NCBI GenBank assembly: GCA_002794785.1
Contig: NBBA01000010.1
Span: 248,001 to 312,000, forward strand
DNA from: Coniferiporia sulphurascens
Taxonomy: Eukaryota > Basidiomycota > Agaricomycetes > Hymenochaetales > Hymenochaetaceae
Length of the DNA stretch: 64,000 bases
Reading direction: 5' to 3'
A program made the position numbers and the translations under genes. Of the stretch, positions 32,336 through 44,339 are shown in pieces (the stretch's first letter is position 1; every line of letters starts with the position of its first letter). A model generated the notes under the pieces. The model was not told the origin of the DNA, searched no databases, and was given only the letters and a program-made list of their open reading frames with translations.

Positions 32336-33721
32336 ATGGCGATTGCACCCGATGAAGTCTCTTTGCTCATGCTAGTGATCGAGGGCGCGCAGCTCGGTAT
32401 GTTATGTGGCATTTACCCCTCAATTGAAAAAACGAAAAACTAATGCTCTCTTTCTCGCCCCTGAAGGATTGTTCACCACGCTCTTCGTAGCCACTATGCA
32501 CATTTTGGTCTCCCGCCAAGGGAGGACACAGCGTCTGAACATACCTATCGTCACTATAGCAATAGCAATGTATGTCATTGCGTTTGTGGTATGTAAAGCG
32601 ATATACCTTCGTGCTACAGTCGAGGTCTGACCATCGATGCAGCACATGTGCTTGAATACGCGCAGAGCTTATCTTGCGTTCATAGAAAGGCGGGATGGGA
32701 CTCCTTCCGCCTTTCTCGCTTCATCGACGGATGGTTTCTATTTGTCCAAGGAAGGCCTGTATGTTGCGCAGACGGCGATAGGCGACGGTTTCCTTGTACG
32801 TGCACACTGAGCAAAGCACTTCTAAATTATCTAGTAACTGTGCTCTTTCCACAGGTCTACCGCGTGTTTATAGTATGGGGAAGGGATAAACGTTTCCTTA
32901 TTCCAGCGGGGATATGTTTATTGGGTAACATAGGTGTGTCACTTTTTGAAGTTTGACCTCCCTCAAATCTTTAAGTGCTCACTATTTCCCTGCAGTTACT
33001 GGTGTCGCAGCACTAGTTAACGCGGGGCATGTCTCTGGAACAACCCCGATTTTTGCGACTGAAATCAAACACTGGATCGTATCGTTCTTTGTGCTCACGC
33101 TCTTTACCAACTTTAGCTGTACCGGTATGTCTTCTGGATTACTTTTGCCTCTATGTGCTGTGCTGATCAGTATTTTTTGAAGCCCTTATAGCGTTTAAGG
33201 TGTGGTGGGCTGAACGCCAGCTGGCTGGGTTCGCGCATTTCTCGAATAACTTCAAACCGGTCATGATCATCGTGATTGAATCCGGCGCGGTATATTCTGC
33301 AGCGCTCTTTGCGCTGCTGGGCACGTATCTCAGTGGGACTTGGGGCTACTACTTCGTTCTCGACTCGATGCCTCAAATTATCGTAAGTCATAATAATATT
33401 TATTCCATCGCCACAAGCCCATCTTACACTGCAAATGCACAGGGTATCGTCTTCTCTCTGATCATCGTGCGGATGAGCCTGCAAATCAGCGTCGGCGATC
33501 CAAAGCGTCCTACGTGGTCATCCCGAGGGACCAGTAGGTCCAAACAAAGTGAGATAGGCCAGCAAGTGCCCATGAGGCCTCTCGTGGTCCAGATCCAAAA
33601 AAACGAGTCCACCCAGGACGACAATGGAAGATCCGTTTCACGAGGATCACTGGACGATGCCGTGTCAGCTTTGGGCGGCGCAGGAGACAAGCAGCTAGAA
33701 GGCGCCGAATACGACGTATAA
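32336..33721 (+). CDS. Multi-pass membrane protein, tandem copy 1
   Basis: Seven exons with clean GT-AG junctions: 32336-32396, 32467-32588, 32643-32795, 32855-32933, 32996-33124, 33192-33382 and 33443-33721. Hydrophobic segments include VSLLMLVIEGAQLGLFTTLF, IPIVTIAIAMYVIAFV, FLIPAGICLLGNIG, WIVSFFVLTLFTNFS, FKPVMIIVIESGAVYSAALF, and YYFVLDSMPQIIGIVFSLII, consistent with about seven spans. The cytoplasmic tail is polar (QNESTQ-like, ending GAEYDV). The family (7TM, VYRVFIVWGRD and FKVWWAERQLAGF blocks) is widespread and expanded in agaricomycetes and resembles orphan receptors; no ligand or function is known. It is clearly a paralogue of the gene at 35857. Confidence 0.85.
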
Positions 33722-35856
33722 TGATCTACCTACTCGGAGGATTTGCCTCTGGTTTTCACTGCTATTTATGTAATGGCTCGCTTGCGATTTCCTGTGTTCG
33801 AATGTGCGGGGCGGATTGTATGCAAAAGGCGGGGACTCCGAGCGGATGCAGGGCTGTAGAGTTTGTCGTTTGGACTATGTTATTGGAATTTGTAACTCGA
33901 CATGTTTAGTGTTTAATTTTTTATGTTCACGCCGACCGGGCGGAGGATGACAGGCATATTTGAATCGGCCTGAGAACACTCGTTTGAATGGCAGCTATAA
34001 CAGTCTACAATAACAAATCGCACTATGAGCGGCGAGCGGCCGCGTAGCCAAGGTCTAGACGTAGGTTCATTCACATCCCGGCTTGTTTTTCAATCCGCGA
34101 ACCGAGGGCGCCGCCCCCTGTACTGTAGATTAGCATTTTAATTTGTGATTCTCAATGTGGAGGTTTTTCCGCCTCCACAATCACCGCTGAAGGGCAGCCA
34201 TCCCTTCCTCAGGCCCCCGTCATGATGCTACATCGGCGTCGAAATAGATTTTGAAGTCGGCGCCTAGAACGAAGGCATCCGGGAGCCGACTTGTTGGTCG
34301 TTTTAATTAACTCCACGATCCCCCATATATCCCTGCTCTTTCTTTAGTTCGGAAGCGGTTAGCGAAGGACAGCGTGGTGGGACAAAGGGATAAAGATACA
34401 CGCAGGATCAGTTCTAGGCCGCCCGTCGCATCAGGGAAGTCGCAAAGTAGTTGCGGACGAGTAATTCGTTTAGGTACAATAAGTGATCGCGTAACTTTAG
34501 TTCGGGGGCTCGGAGTTCCTGCGCGTCATAGTCGTCGGCAGTCAAGACTCGGGCAAATCCGCCACTAGATGTACATCTATCTCGAGTCAAGTTCGAGAAA
34601 TTCCCCGCTAAACACTTGAAGCGTGGCAGTTAATGATGGTGAACGGCCATAATCGTATGCTGATCCGCTGACGGACCGAGGTATGAGGACATATACTCCT
34701 TCACTCGCCGTCTAGGTGTCTATCCCCATATGTCCCTTTTCCTCGAAGCAACCCACGCCCGGCCCTGCCTGATCACCGCTGATAGCAGCGCACACAGCGC
34801 GCAATCCAGAAGTTGCGCCATTGATATACAGTAAAATCTGACCCCTTGGCAGAAGGGGCTTTATTCTATTAGATGACAGCCCACGATAAAGTGGCCTAGC
34901 GAAACATAATCACCACGTGAAGTTTTTCGAAGGCCAGAAGCTAAGTCTTTCGTATGACGAAGTCACGAAGCACAGATAAACGGCTAATGTTTTCGCATTG
35001 GTCGCAGACCGGGAGCCGGAAAAGAAGATAAATTCGCCACCATGGAAATCGACAACTTCTCGCATCATTTTCGAAGCCTGAGCACATCGGAAAAGACCTG
35101 TGTTTTACTCCACATTTCTTGGAAAAGGGCCATCGGGAAGCTGCAAAAAAAGCCACTCGGCGAGTCGGTGGTCGAGAAGCATCTGTGAGAACAGCGTAGG
35201 TCTGATTCCGAGCAACCGACAGTAAACGATCCAGATGGGTGTTAGGCGTGTTAGCATGAACTTAGATATGGGCTGCGACAGATGGGGGATGGAGGAAATC
35301 ACTGTTACGCCGGCAAGTGCGCTCTTTGCCTAAAGTGATCCCGGGTGGGCGTGCCTACTACTGGTGCTCGAGTCCGAGTATGTCCGCGGTTATAACCCCG
35401 TTGTCGGCGGTGACCACGTGACCTTGCAAACGCCACATACCAAAAAGCGGGGTTGGACCTGCGACTGCACCCGAATGGACGACCGTCGTTCAGCGCGGAG
35501 TCCGCAAAGCGAGAAGAACGAGAACCCTCCGCATACAGCGTGTCATGACTTCCCAAGGTAAATTGCGCGCCGTATGATACGAAGGTTCTTTTTTCCACAG
35601 GACTTACCATCCCTGTGTACTACCAACCGTGACATGGATGGTGATAGTTCTCCGCCGGCGTTTCGTTCCGATTCAGTGCTTCCCCCTTGCTAATTAGGGT
35701 TAGGATCATGATCGTTAGTCTGGGATCCTTACTCCTTACCGAAGTCAACGCAGCCAGACAACTATGTTTAGCACGGCATATAAGATGGATGATAAACGCG
35801 TCCACACGCAGCTCTTTTAGCACCCATCAAGTTTACTGCCAAGGGGTTGACCGAAC
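33722..35856. other. Spacer between tandem 7TM genes
   Basis: About 2.1 kb. Short frames such as 34941-35302 (minus, two overlapping pieces) show no domain. I see no transposon ends. The region just upstream of copy 2 holds its TATA box. Confidence 0.45.
35779..35784 (+). promoter_or_regulatory. TATA box of 7TM copy 2
   Basis: TATAAG about 78 bp before the start codon, mirroring the element in copy 1. Confidence 0.5.
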
Positions 35857-37294
35857 ATGCCAGCGATCGGGCCCGATGAAGTCTCTCTGATAATGCTAGT
35901 GATAGAAGGCGCGCTACTAGGTGTGTGTGTTTCCCGTACCTTATTATCTTCTTTTCCAAAAGGTTAATAAATGAAAAGTGCTGACATCTCTCCCCCCGCC
36001 ATGCAGGACTGTTCACCACACTCTTTGCCTTCACAATTTACATCCTGGTTTTTCGCCAAGCAAAGACGCGGCATCTCAATGTACCAATCCTCACGGTTTC
36101 TATATCGATGTATATTGTTGGTTTTGTGGTGCGTGAAACCGGCCTTTGTCCTGGTCCGTTGAAGGCCTCATTGTTATCACAGCATATGGCTTTAAATGCG
36201 CGTAGAGCTTACCTTGCCTTCATCGAGGGACGAGATGGGAGCCCTGCGGCTTTCCTCGCCCTGTCGACTGATGGTTTTTACCTTTCTAAGGAAGGCTTAT
36301 ACGTCGCCCAAACAACTATAGGCGATGGATTCCTTGTATGGATCCGTTCCGCACATAACATATTCTCTGTGGTTAATTAACTGGCTTAATTCTTCTAGAT
36401 TTACCGTCTGTATATAGTATGGGCGAGAGATAAGCGGCTCCTTGTCTTTGCTACGATATTTTTGTTGGGCAGTATAGGTTCGTCAAGGTCGCCTTCCTTC
36501 AGTGCCATTCTGGACTTGTACGAATAACCGTTATTATCCTTGCAGTGAGCGGTATTGTGGCATTGGTCAACGCAGCCCACGTTTCGCCGACCACTCCAAT
36601 TTTTGCGACCGAAATCAAGCGCTGGATAGTTTCATTCTTTACACTTACTCTCTTCACCAACTTCAGCTGTACTGGTGCGTCCCCGTCAGGATTTTCGCAA
36701 GTTAAATTTCATGTTAATAGGGTCTCTGCCTTCCCCATAATTAAGCTCTCATTGCGTTTAAGGTGTGGTGGGCTGAACGCCAGCTGGCTGGGTTCGCACA
36801 CTTTTCGAGCAACTTCAAGCCGGTCATGATCATCGTGATCGAATCAGGGGCAGTATATTCTGCGGCACTGTTTGCACTTCTGGGCACGTATCTCAGCGGG
36901 ACCTGGGGTTACTACTTCGTACTTGATTCAATGCCACAAGTTATCGTAAGTCGAGACATTTCCTTCAGGGTCCTTCGCTAAGAGAATTAAACGTGATCGT
37001 CTACAGGGAATCGTGTTTTCGTTAATCATCGTACGAATGGGTCTGAAGGTCTCTTCTGGGGATGCGAAGCAAAGCAGCAAACAGGCATGGCAAGCTCGGG
37101 CAAACAGTCGACAAAGTCAGGGTAGCCAATTTGTGCCGATGCACCCTCTTATCGTCCAGGTTCAAAAGAACGAGTCCGTTCGAGATGACAATGGGAAGAC
37201 AATTTCACGGGGGTCAGACGGGGATGTCTCATCAGCGCTGGAGGACGCAATTTTAGAGGACAAAAGGGCAACGGACATTACCTTTGACGTATAG
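35857..37294 (+). CDS. Multi-pass membrane protein, tandem copy 2
   Basis: A paralogue of the preceding gene with the same seven-exon layout. The start at 35857 gives MPAIGPDEVSLIMLVIEGAL, then LFTTLFAFTIYILVFRQAK, VPILTVSISMYIVGFV, HMALNARRAYLAFIEGRDG, IYRLYIVWARDKRLLVFA, ALVNAAHVSPTTPIFATEIK, FKVWWAERQLAGFAHFSSNF, GTYLSGTWGYYFVLDSMPQV and IGIVFSLIIVRMGLKV. The middle block around FKVWWAERQ to SMPQ is almost identical to copy 1, while the first exons and the tail differ more. It ends with TAG at 37292-37294. About seven membrane spans are predicted; function unknown. Confidence 0.85.
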
Positions 37295-38798
37295 TCACGG
37301 ATCTGGGTGCTTTCTTTTTTTCTGATTAGTATTTTTATATTTCCTATCCGTTTTTGCTTCCGCGTGTGCCAGTGGTGTGTCAGATGTGTAGGTCGTAATC
37401 GCAGTGTAGTAGCGTGGCGTAGTATCCCGCCCGTGTTGTCCGTTGTTCGTTGTTCGAGCTGGGTGTAATGTAATTATGTTCTGCGCTGATTAAATGAACG
37501 GGAGCCGTGGTATCAATCTTTGAGTTGGGCGGTATCAATTAATAGGTTTGAGAGCCTCGGCCTTCGGTCAGAGTGGCGGCGTCACCGGCGGCAAGTCGGC
37601 TATCACGTGGCACAGCGTCGAAATTGGGTTCCGAATGCGAGTGAACCCAACTGCTGTTCACTCACCGCACGTTCACCATACCCGCACGGGTTTCTGCTTG
37701 GTTCCTTTTCTTAATGGTTACTTCCTTACCTGAATCTCAAGGCACATTTTAATCGATGGAATCCCGTCCTGGGTCGTCCAATAAAATACGGCCGGTGTTT
37801 TCGAGCAAGTCAGGCTACCGCATCAAGCCCGAAAGTGCTCCGTCGTTGACTTGTTGCTTATCTTTCCCTCTTCACGCCTTTTAACGCTGAGCTCTATGCC
37901 TTTATCCGATTCTGATGCATGTTCGGCGCCCCAGAAAAAGAAACACATCATCTTCTTTCACTAAAAGATCGTTGCTGCGTTCTCCCAGACCTTCTAATCC
38001 GACGAATAACAAACATTCAGGACTGCGTCGTGCGAGGGCGTCTCGCTCAAACTGATCGGTCAGGAGAAAAAAGAGACCGGGGGGCGACACGTACTTCATT
38101 TCCACGCTAAGCTCGGAGTATCCCTGACAGCTCGACCGGTTCACTGCATGGTGTCTTCGCAGGGATCATTGTGGCATGCCCGAGGCCGAGCCTCGGCTTC
38201 GGAAGACTAACCCAAACGGTTTCTCGTCCAGTAGCGACATCTGTGCACTTTAACACAACTCCTTGCGTTTTACACGCCATCTGAGGACAGAGCTCGCGTT
38301 CTTGTGGGTCGAATCGTCCAGTTCACGTCAAAATTATAAACATCTATGTTCAAATCGCAGATATTGCAGGAATGAACACATCACGGCCTTGTTGATTTCG
38401 AATGCAGATTGTCAAATCAAATTTGTCTTGTGTGACTCGTACGGGTGCTTCCCGACGGTCGTCTGTGCCACTCAGGGTATTTGATCGATGGTATTTCCGC
38501 TTGTGGTGAAACTGCGGTTATGAGGGATCTCGACCGCCCTTGACGGATACAGTCCCACAAAGACTAGGAACCCGGGCCTCTGATTCATGCGCAAGAAGTA
38601 ATGCGCAACAAACCTATAAGAACAAGGTACCTGGGTTTGGACTCATCAGACTCCCTCTCCTAACAGTATCGGTTTTTCACTTGAAGCCGTTAATTCATTC
38701 TTTATTCCTGGTTTCTTTCACCCTTTTTTCGTTTTTTTTCTTCTTCTTTCATTCTTCCATCTAATAACCCCGATCCTTCTTCGCGCTTTCTCGCAACA
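37295..38798. other. Intergenic, promoter of MFS gene
   Basis: About 1.5 kb without a recognised gene. A long T/C-rich tract (about 38699-38760) directly precedes the MFS start, a common fungal core-promoter arrangement. Confidence 0.5.
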
Positions 38799-40907
38799 AT
38801 GAACAACTTCTCGGATGTCGCCCTCTCGGCGCCCAAATACACAGGAAGCACCGACGCACTACCGAGCGCCTTCGATGCCTTGAAAATCACAACAATCAAA
38901 TATCCAGGGGAGGAAATTGGGGTAACGGAGAAGGGCACACTTGAGGTCCGTGTGGTCGAGGAGGAGGATACCCCGAGGGATGGTGGCGTTCGGGGATGGT
39001 TGACGGTTTTAGGCGTGTAAGTCGCCTTCTTTCTGACCCTTTTCCTCGAGGAGGGCTAAAGTTTACTCGCAAATAAAGTTTTTTCATCCAATTCACTGGA
39101 TTCGGGTTAGTCTCTCTTTGTTGAATGTTGTGGACGCAAGCCGATGGCCATGTTTCTTTTCGTGTAGCTACTCGAATGCATTTGGTGTTTACCAAGGTCA
39201 GCAGGCCCTGTCTACAGAAATAGTACATGCTTGCTAATCATCTCCTTATACTCAGATTTCTACGCTACAAGCTTCCTTTCGTCAAGCTCGTCGTCGAAGA
39301 TTAGGTGGGGCTCATCCTCCTGTAGCTTGCTTATGAAGCGTGTACTGACACTCAGCACAGCTGGATCGGCAGTGTTCAAGTGTTCTTTTTGATGTCGTCC
39401 GGTATCATAAGCGGTCGTCTATTTGACAAGGGGTATTTGTATGTATTTTCTTTCATCTTTTCTATCGCTGTTTGCAGCAACTTATTGTGACCTTCATATA
39501 GCTACCACCTTGTCGGTTTTGGTTCTTTCTTGATGGTGTTCAGCATCTTCATGCTGTCGCTCGCCAAGCCAGATCAGTTTTATCAGGTATGACCGTATTG
39601 AACCGATTACAGTGTAAGATTTGTTATCTAACCGCTCTAAAAACGTCAGGTTTTCCTCGCTCAAGGCCTAGGTGTAGGCATCGGAGCAGGAATATTATTC
39701 GTCCCTTCCTTAGCAGTGGTTTCTCAACATTTCCGGACGCCTGTAAAGCGCACCCTCGCTTTGGGGCTAGCTGGTTCCGGGTCATCGCTCGGTGGCGTCC
39801 TCCACCCTATCATGCTCAATAACCTCTTCCAAGGATCAATCGGATTCGCAAACAGTGTCAGAGCAAGTGGTGGATTGTTAGCTGGACTACTCCTCCTCGC
39901 GATGTGTCTCATGAGGACTAATTACCCGCCCCGCGGAAACGGAGCGGGACACAAGACGATTGGATTGGGGACGGCAGTCAAGGAGTTCTCAAAGGACTCT
40001 GCGTACGTCTTCATGGTCATTGGGTAAGCAAATTTTCTATGCTAGTGCTCTCTTTGGTTGTCATCCTGACTTGCTATTAGCATGTTCCTTCTCCCGATCG
40101 GCTTCATCTTCATGTTGTTCTTCATCCAAGTGTTCGCTGGCAACCACGACCTCAGCACAACCTTCTCATTCTACTCTGTATGTAATCCAGCTCGTCGGTG
40201 CCGCTATTCTGCCTTGCTCTCAGCTAAACTTAGCATTTTCAATTTTAGCTCCCTATCATGAACGCTGGCGCGCTAATTGGCAGAGTCGTACCGGGAATTG
40301 TTTCGCGCAAAGTCGGAGTGTCCAATATGCTCATCATTACTAGTGGCGGGTGTGCGATTCTCATCTTTGGCTTGCTCGGTGTCCCCGACCACAACACCGG
40401 CGGTGTTGCAGCGTTCTCCAGCCTTTACGGTTTCTTCCTCGGGGGATGTACGTGCCCTTTTCTGGTTTTACGCTTCTGTGCTCCAAGCGCTAATGTCATT
40501 CTGTCAACAGTCCTCGCCGTACAACCCCCGATGCTTGCCATGCTTGCTAGGAATCCCCGGGAGATTGGGTATGTTAACCGCCGTTCAGAAAGGAGAGTGT
40601 GGTTATACTGAACTTGCTCCCTTTTTCTTTTTTTCTTTGCAGAGCGAGGACTGGTATTGGTTACACCGCCCAGGGCTTCGGATCTCTCATAGGAGCACCG
40701 GTAGCAGGTGCACTTCTCACTGTAAACTTCATCTGGTGGCAACCGCTTGTATTCAGCGGAGTGAGTCCAGTTCTTCTTTGTATAAGGATCGTTCTGACAT
40801 CACTCTGTTCCCTTCTTTAGGTCTTCTGCGCTACAGGGTGCGCCATCTTCCTCGTCGTCCGTATTATCCTCGGGCGGAGGAACGACCATGCGTCGTGGAT
40901 TCTGTGA
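38799..40907 (+). CDS. MFS monocarboxylate transporter-like protein
   Basis: The start is at 38799 (MNNFSDVALSAPKYTGSTDA). A soluble N-terminus reaches DGGVRGWLTVLGV, which enters the first span. Spliced exons continue YSNAFGVYQDFYATSFLSSS, SWIGSVQVFFLMSSGIISGR, LFDKGYLYYHLVGFGSFLMV, QGLGVGIGAGILFVPSLAVV, SQHFRTPVKRTLALGLAGSG, SSLGGVLHPIMLNNLF, PIMNAGALIGRVVPGIVSRK, YGFFLGG, GYTAQGFGSLIGAPVAGAL and FCATGCAIFLVVRIILGRR. These are the hallmarks of fungal monocarboxylate porters (Mch-type). The C-terminus is SWIL with TGA at 40905-40907. A plasma-membrane carrier with about 12 spans is predicted, possibly for a carboxylate; the substrate is not known. Confidence 0.88.
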
Positions 40908-41027
40908 TGTAGCCAAAGTGAAGGATGCTGGCCAATCTTCGCCTCGCAGGTAGCTGAGTACGAGTACGAGTATGCGTAGAGACTCCGATTGTCGATCTAT
41001 CCGCATACACGACATTGTCCGCGCACT

Positions 41028-41116
41028 CGCGCGCGCGCGCGCCATTCCCCCGGACCCTCCCCAACTTATATGTTTTTAGTGAGGAGGGAAAGCAGGGGGG
41101 CGCGCGCGCGTACGCG
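41028..41116. repeat. Paired alternating CG tracts
   Basis: A CGCGCGCGCGCGC run ending near 41042 and a second CGCGCGCGCG run at 41101-41110, about 60 bp apart, in the 3' region of the MFS gene. Such purine-pyrimidine alternation can adopt Z-DNA, and the two tracts can pair as a stem. Confidence 0.7.
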
Positions 41117-43532
41117 GGGGCGGGCGTGCGTGTTGCGCCTGAACACTCATTTTTTTTCTCTCTACCCTTTTTTTTATAACACCTCTTACGTTCACTCCGC
41201 GCCCATTTATTTATGGACTACAAGTGGCACTAGATAGATAGACCCGTTAGTAGCCGTATCCTGTCTTTTATTTCTTGTCCTTTCCCTTGTTCCTGTCTTT
41301 GTCCTATTTGTCTTATCTTCTTCCCTCCCCAATCCTGGCTGTTATTTATCACTGCTAGCTGCACAGTCCGACCGACCTCCTGTGGAGGCGGCGTCGTTAG
41401 AGAGCGGGATCGGGAATCTCGTTCCTTCGTGCTCGGGACGGGGGTTAATTATCTTGTTGTACATATATGTATGTCTCGTATATACTGTATCGAAGATTGG
41501 TCTATAAAAATATAAGTTTTATACAGATAATTGAAGAAAAGGTTGCAGGGTGCGGGGGAGGAGGACGTGAAAACGCGGATGCAGCGTGTTCGGAGCGACC
41601 CTTGGTGTTTCTCGGGCGAGGCGATGGCAGTGGCGGAGGTAGGGCTGACGTATGTGTGTAAGTGTGTGCTGTGTTGTATTGTATAATGCGTATCGGCAGC
41701 ACCCGAAGGGGGCAGTGAGTGACGTGGAACCAAGTGAGAGTGTCGGTGGCGCCGCGCCGAACGGGAGTTACTTGGGTTTATTGGGTGGTGGTGGAGATAC
41801 CCGTCGTTAGGCGCGTTGGATAAGATTACGGTCTACATGTACTCTACGGTGTATTAGAGGAGTTGGATCATGATTTCATGGTGCTGGATTCGAGGGTTCT
41901 AGTGGACTGCAGATTGATTGACCCAGTGCACGAGGCGCTGAGCCACGTCGTGCAGGGGCGGCGAGTGGTGGGACTTGGATGGGCTGAATGGGAGGCCACG
42001 TATGCGCGACAAGTGCTTACACTACGACTCGGACGACGTCGTGTGCGCCGGGTGTCTGGGGCGATTAATACGGCCGATGGCGATCCGCAGCTGCGATCGA
42101 GGAATAGAGTGGAATCGAAGACCGGAGTCGAAGTTGAAGCCGAGCTTGTGATTCAGCCTTCAGAGCACTTACCCCCCTCGGAGTCACCCGCGCAGGCGCT
42201 GCTTGAGTCCAAGTGCATACCACTTATTATTGACGACGTCGGTGAGTTGCGAACTTGCGGCCGCGAGCGCGAGCGCGCGCCATGGTAGGAGATGGTGTTG
42301 CCTTGTGCTACATAGTGGACCCGGATCTGCCGAGCAGAGGCGCACAGGACATTTCCATCTCGCCGTCTAGTGTCTCACGTCGCTATACAAGTCAATTCCC
42401 GGGGGTACACGTGTAGGGGCACACAGACGCGGACGCGGGGTGGCACCGAACGGACGGCGGCGGTGGCGGCACGGGCGGCGCGGGGAAGGATTTGGGGGGC
42501 GGAGAAGGTTCTGGTGTGCATGCACGAGCCGAGCTTGGTCATCCTTACTCACCCGTGATTACCTCAGGAACATTTCGTCCTCGACGTCGTGACTCGTACA
42601 TTCTCCTCTGCGACAAACGCTGTGTCCCGCGCTGTCGGCAAACCAGGGGCGGTAGGCGACTAGGAACTAGTGCTCCGGAAATGCTCAGGAATGCGTCGCT
42701 CACAGGGCCGCGGAGAATGAATACCCCACTACGCCAGGTCCACGAGGCTCTGTAACACCGCCATTCTCTAATCAACTGACGCTCCAGTGGGTCAAAGCTC
42801 AAACAAATACGCTGCGAAACATTTTCCGCCAGGGCTGCGTGCTCCGAAGCGCACAGGCTCGCGCAGCACATTCTTTCCAAAGTTACAACAACACCCTGTT
42901 TCTGTCTGCCTCTGCTGGTCTGCTGGTCTGCTGCTCCGACAGACTTAGGCGCGCGCTGCGGGCGAAAGGTGCGCAGCGACGAGCAGCGTCGGCGGCTCAG
43001 TCTAATTAACCGCTCGCCTTCGCGAATACAGTCGCCTTGAACGTCATATACTCGTATCTACCGTGTTTGTGGATCTCTGACAAGATAATCTACGATCGAA
43101 GCATCGCCGCCCCTTACGTGCCGGTATATCTTTGCCGGAATGTATTCCGGGAACATCTATCCGTGTCTGTCTCCCTCTACTCTCCTGCTGCATCGTGGCC
43201 TTTCCTCACAGCCACGCGAGACCGGATCCGAGGTGGTGGGTCGCGATTTCCTGATTCCTGTGCGCGCTACCACGTCTGAATGCTCCCACCTGAACTCTAT
43301 CCGCTCTCGGAGCGACGCGTCGGGACAAATTCAAATTCAATTCCGCCAAGCGAGCTTTCTAATTCGCTCTGCTCCGCCCCTCCTCCCCCGGTCGACGACA
43401 GCTCGCGTGCTGAGTGTGTAGCCGTAGCAGTGTCACACCCTCCCCATCCCTTGTGAAACTGCCGTTGCGCGTCTATCGAGTCACCCGCCGGTGCCGCCCC
43501 CTGTCCCCCCTCTCCACAGGAGGGCTTCTGTG

Positions 43533-43539
43533 TATAAAA
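43533..43539 (+). promoter_or_regulatory. TATA box of DUF6699 gene
   Basis: TATAAAA 166 bp before the start codon. It is followed by a C/T/A-rich leader with many CA and CT steps, as in strongly expressed fungal genes. Confidence 0.6.
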
Positions 43540-43704
43540 CGGGCACTTCACGCTTTGTCGCTCCAGCACATTGCTACCCCTCAGACTAAAACCAAACTCC
43601 AGCCACAACTACTACTATCACTACCCCCCGTCGTCTCAATCACAACCGCTATCTCATCTTCAACCACGACCAAAGCCAAAATAGCGATTACAGGCCCCTA
43701 CAAA

Positions 43705-44232
43705 ATGCCTCAATTCCTCATCCACTACGCTTTGGCATTCAATCCGCAGAGCACACACAGCTCCTACGTCGAGCCCGGTCTACTCTGGGACGTCCGCTAC
43801 CCACCCGACTACGCGCGTCTCGCCTCGCGCGCACAGAGGCTCCCAGCACACGTCGCCGCACAACACGCCACATCTCCACCCGTCCCGTTCTTCCGCATCG
43901 CGTGCGGACTCTTCCCGGACCCACGCGCATGGAACGTCGAAGCGCACAACGCGCGGGGCGTCACCGTCGGAGACGTCCTATCCGCTCTGCACCGTGCCTT
44001 GCGCCGACGCGTTTCTCCGGCGGAATGGGCTGCGGCGCCGCGCGCGCATCAGGCGCGTGTGGCGGAGGCGTTCTATGCACGGGTGAGAGCGAGCGCGGAC
44101 CCGGCGTATGAACAGCGTGCGGGCGTGAGGAGGGTGGATTGGCTGTTGCGCAGTACGGGGTTTGTGGGTCTTGCGCCGTCTGTTGAGCGTGGGTATACGT
44201 GGACGCTTACGCTGCGCCGTGCGGACAAGTGA
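43705..44232 (+). CDS. DUF6699-domain protein
   Basis: An intronless frame. The start at 43705 (MPQFLIHYALAFNPQSTHSS) is preferred over earlier in-frame Met codons because the TATA box lies 166 bp upstream. The sequence has LLWDVRYPPDYARL, ATSPPVPFFRIACG, NVEAHNARGVTVGDVLSALH, and GVRRVDWLLRSTGFVGL. This order (WDlR.PP, aTsPP, vTV.DVL..L, rvDwL..s..F.GL) is that of DUF6699, a basidiomycete family of unknown function. The product is 175 residues, typical for the family, with no signal peptide. Codon use is very GC-rich compared with the flanks. Confidence 0.8.
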   Translation: MPQFLIHYALAFNPQSTHSSYVEPGLLWDVRYPPDYARLASRAQRLPAHVAAQHATSPPVPFFRIACGLFPDPRAWNVEAHNARGVTVGDVLSALHRALRRRVSPAEWAAAPRAHQARVAEAFYARVRASADPAYEQRAGVRRVDWLLRSTGFVGLAPSVERGYTWTLTLRRADK

Positions 44233-44339
44233 AGAGGTCCTTGGAAACTCCCTCCCCCTGCTCTAACTCTCACTGCTGCCCTTCGGGATGATGTGATGAA
44301 ACGACGATGACGACAACGAAGATGGCAACAACGACGTTG

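Larger units (their letters stand above)
40908..43704. other. Long intergenic region, low-complexity and GC-rich
   Basis: About 2.8 kb. It contains two alternating CG tracts (41028-41042 and 41101-41116). A GC-rich 141-codon plus-strand frame (41863-42288) without a recognisable domain is also open. Around 42240-42500 the sequence is again strongly GC-rich. The last 200 bp form the promoter of the DUF6699 gene. I could not support a gene here. Confidence 0.4.

Noticed and set aside
41863..42288. GC-rich 141-codon frame
   Set aside because: No domain, poor start context and equally open frames on the other strand; probably a result of GC-rich composition.
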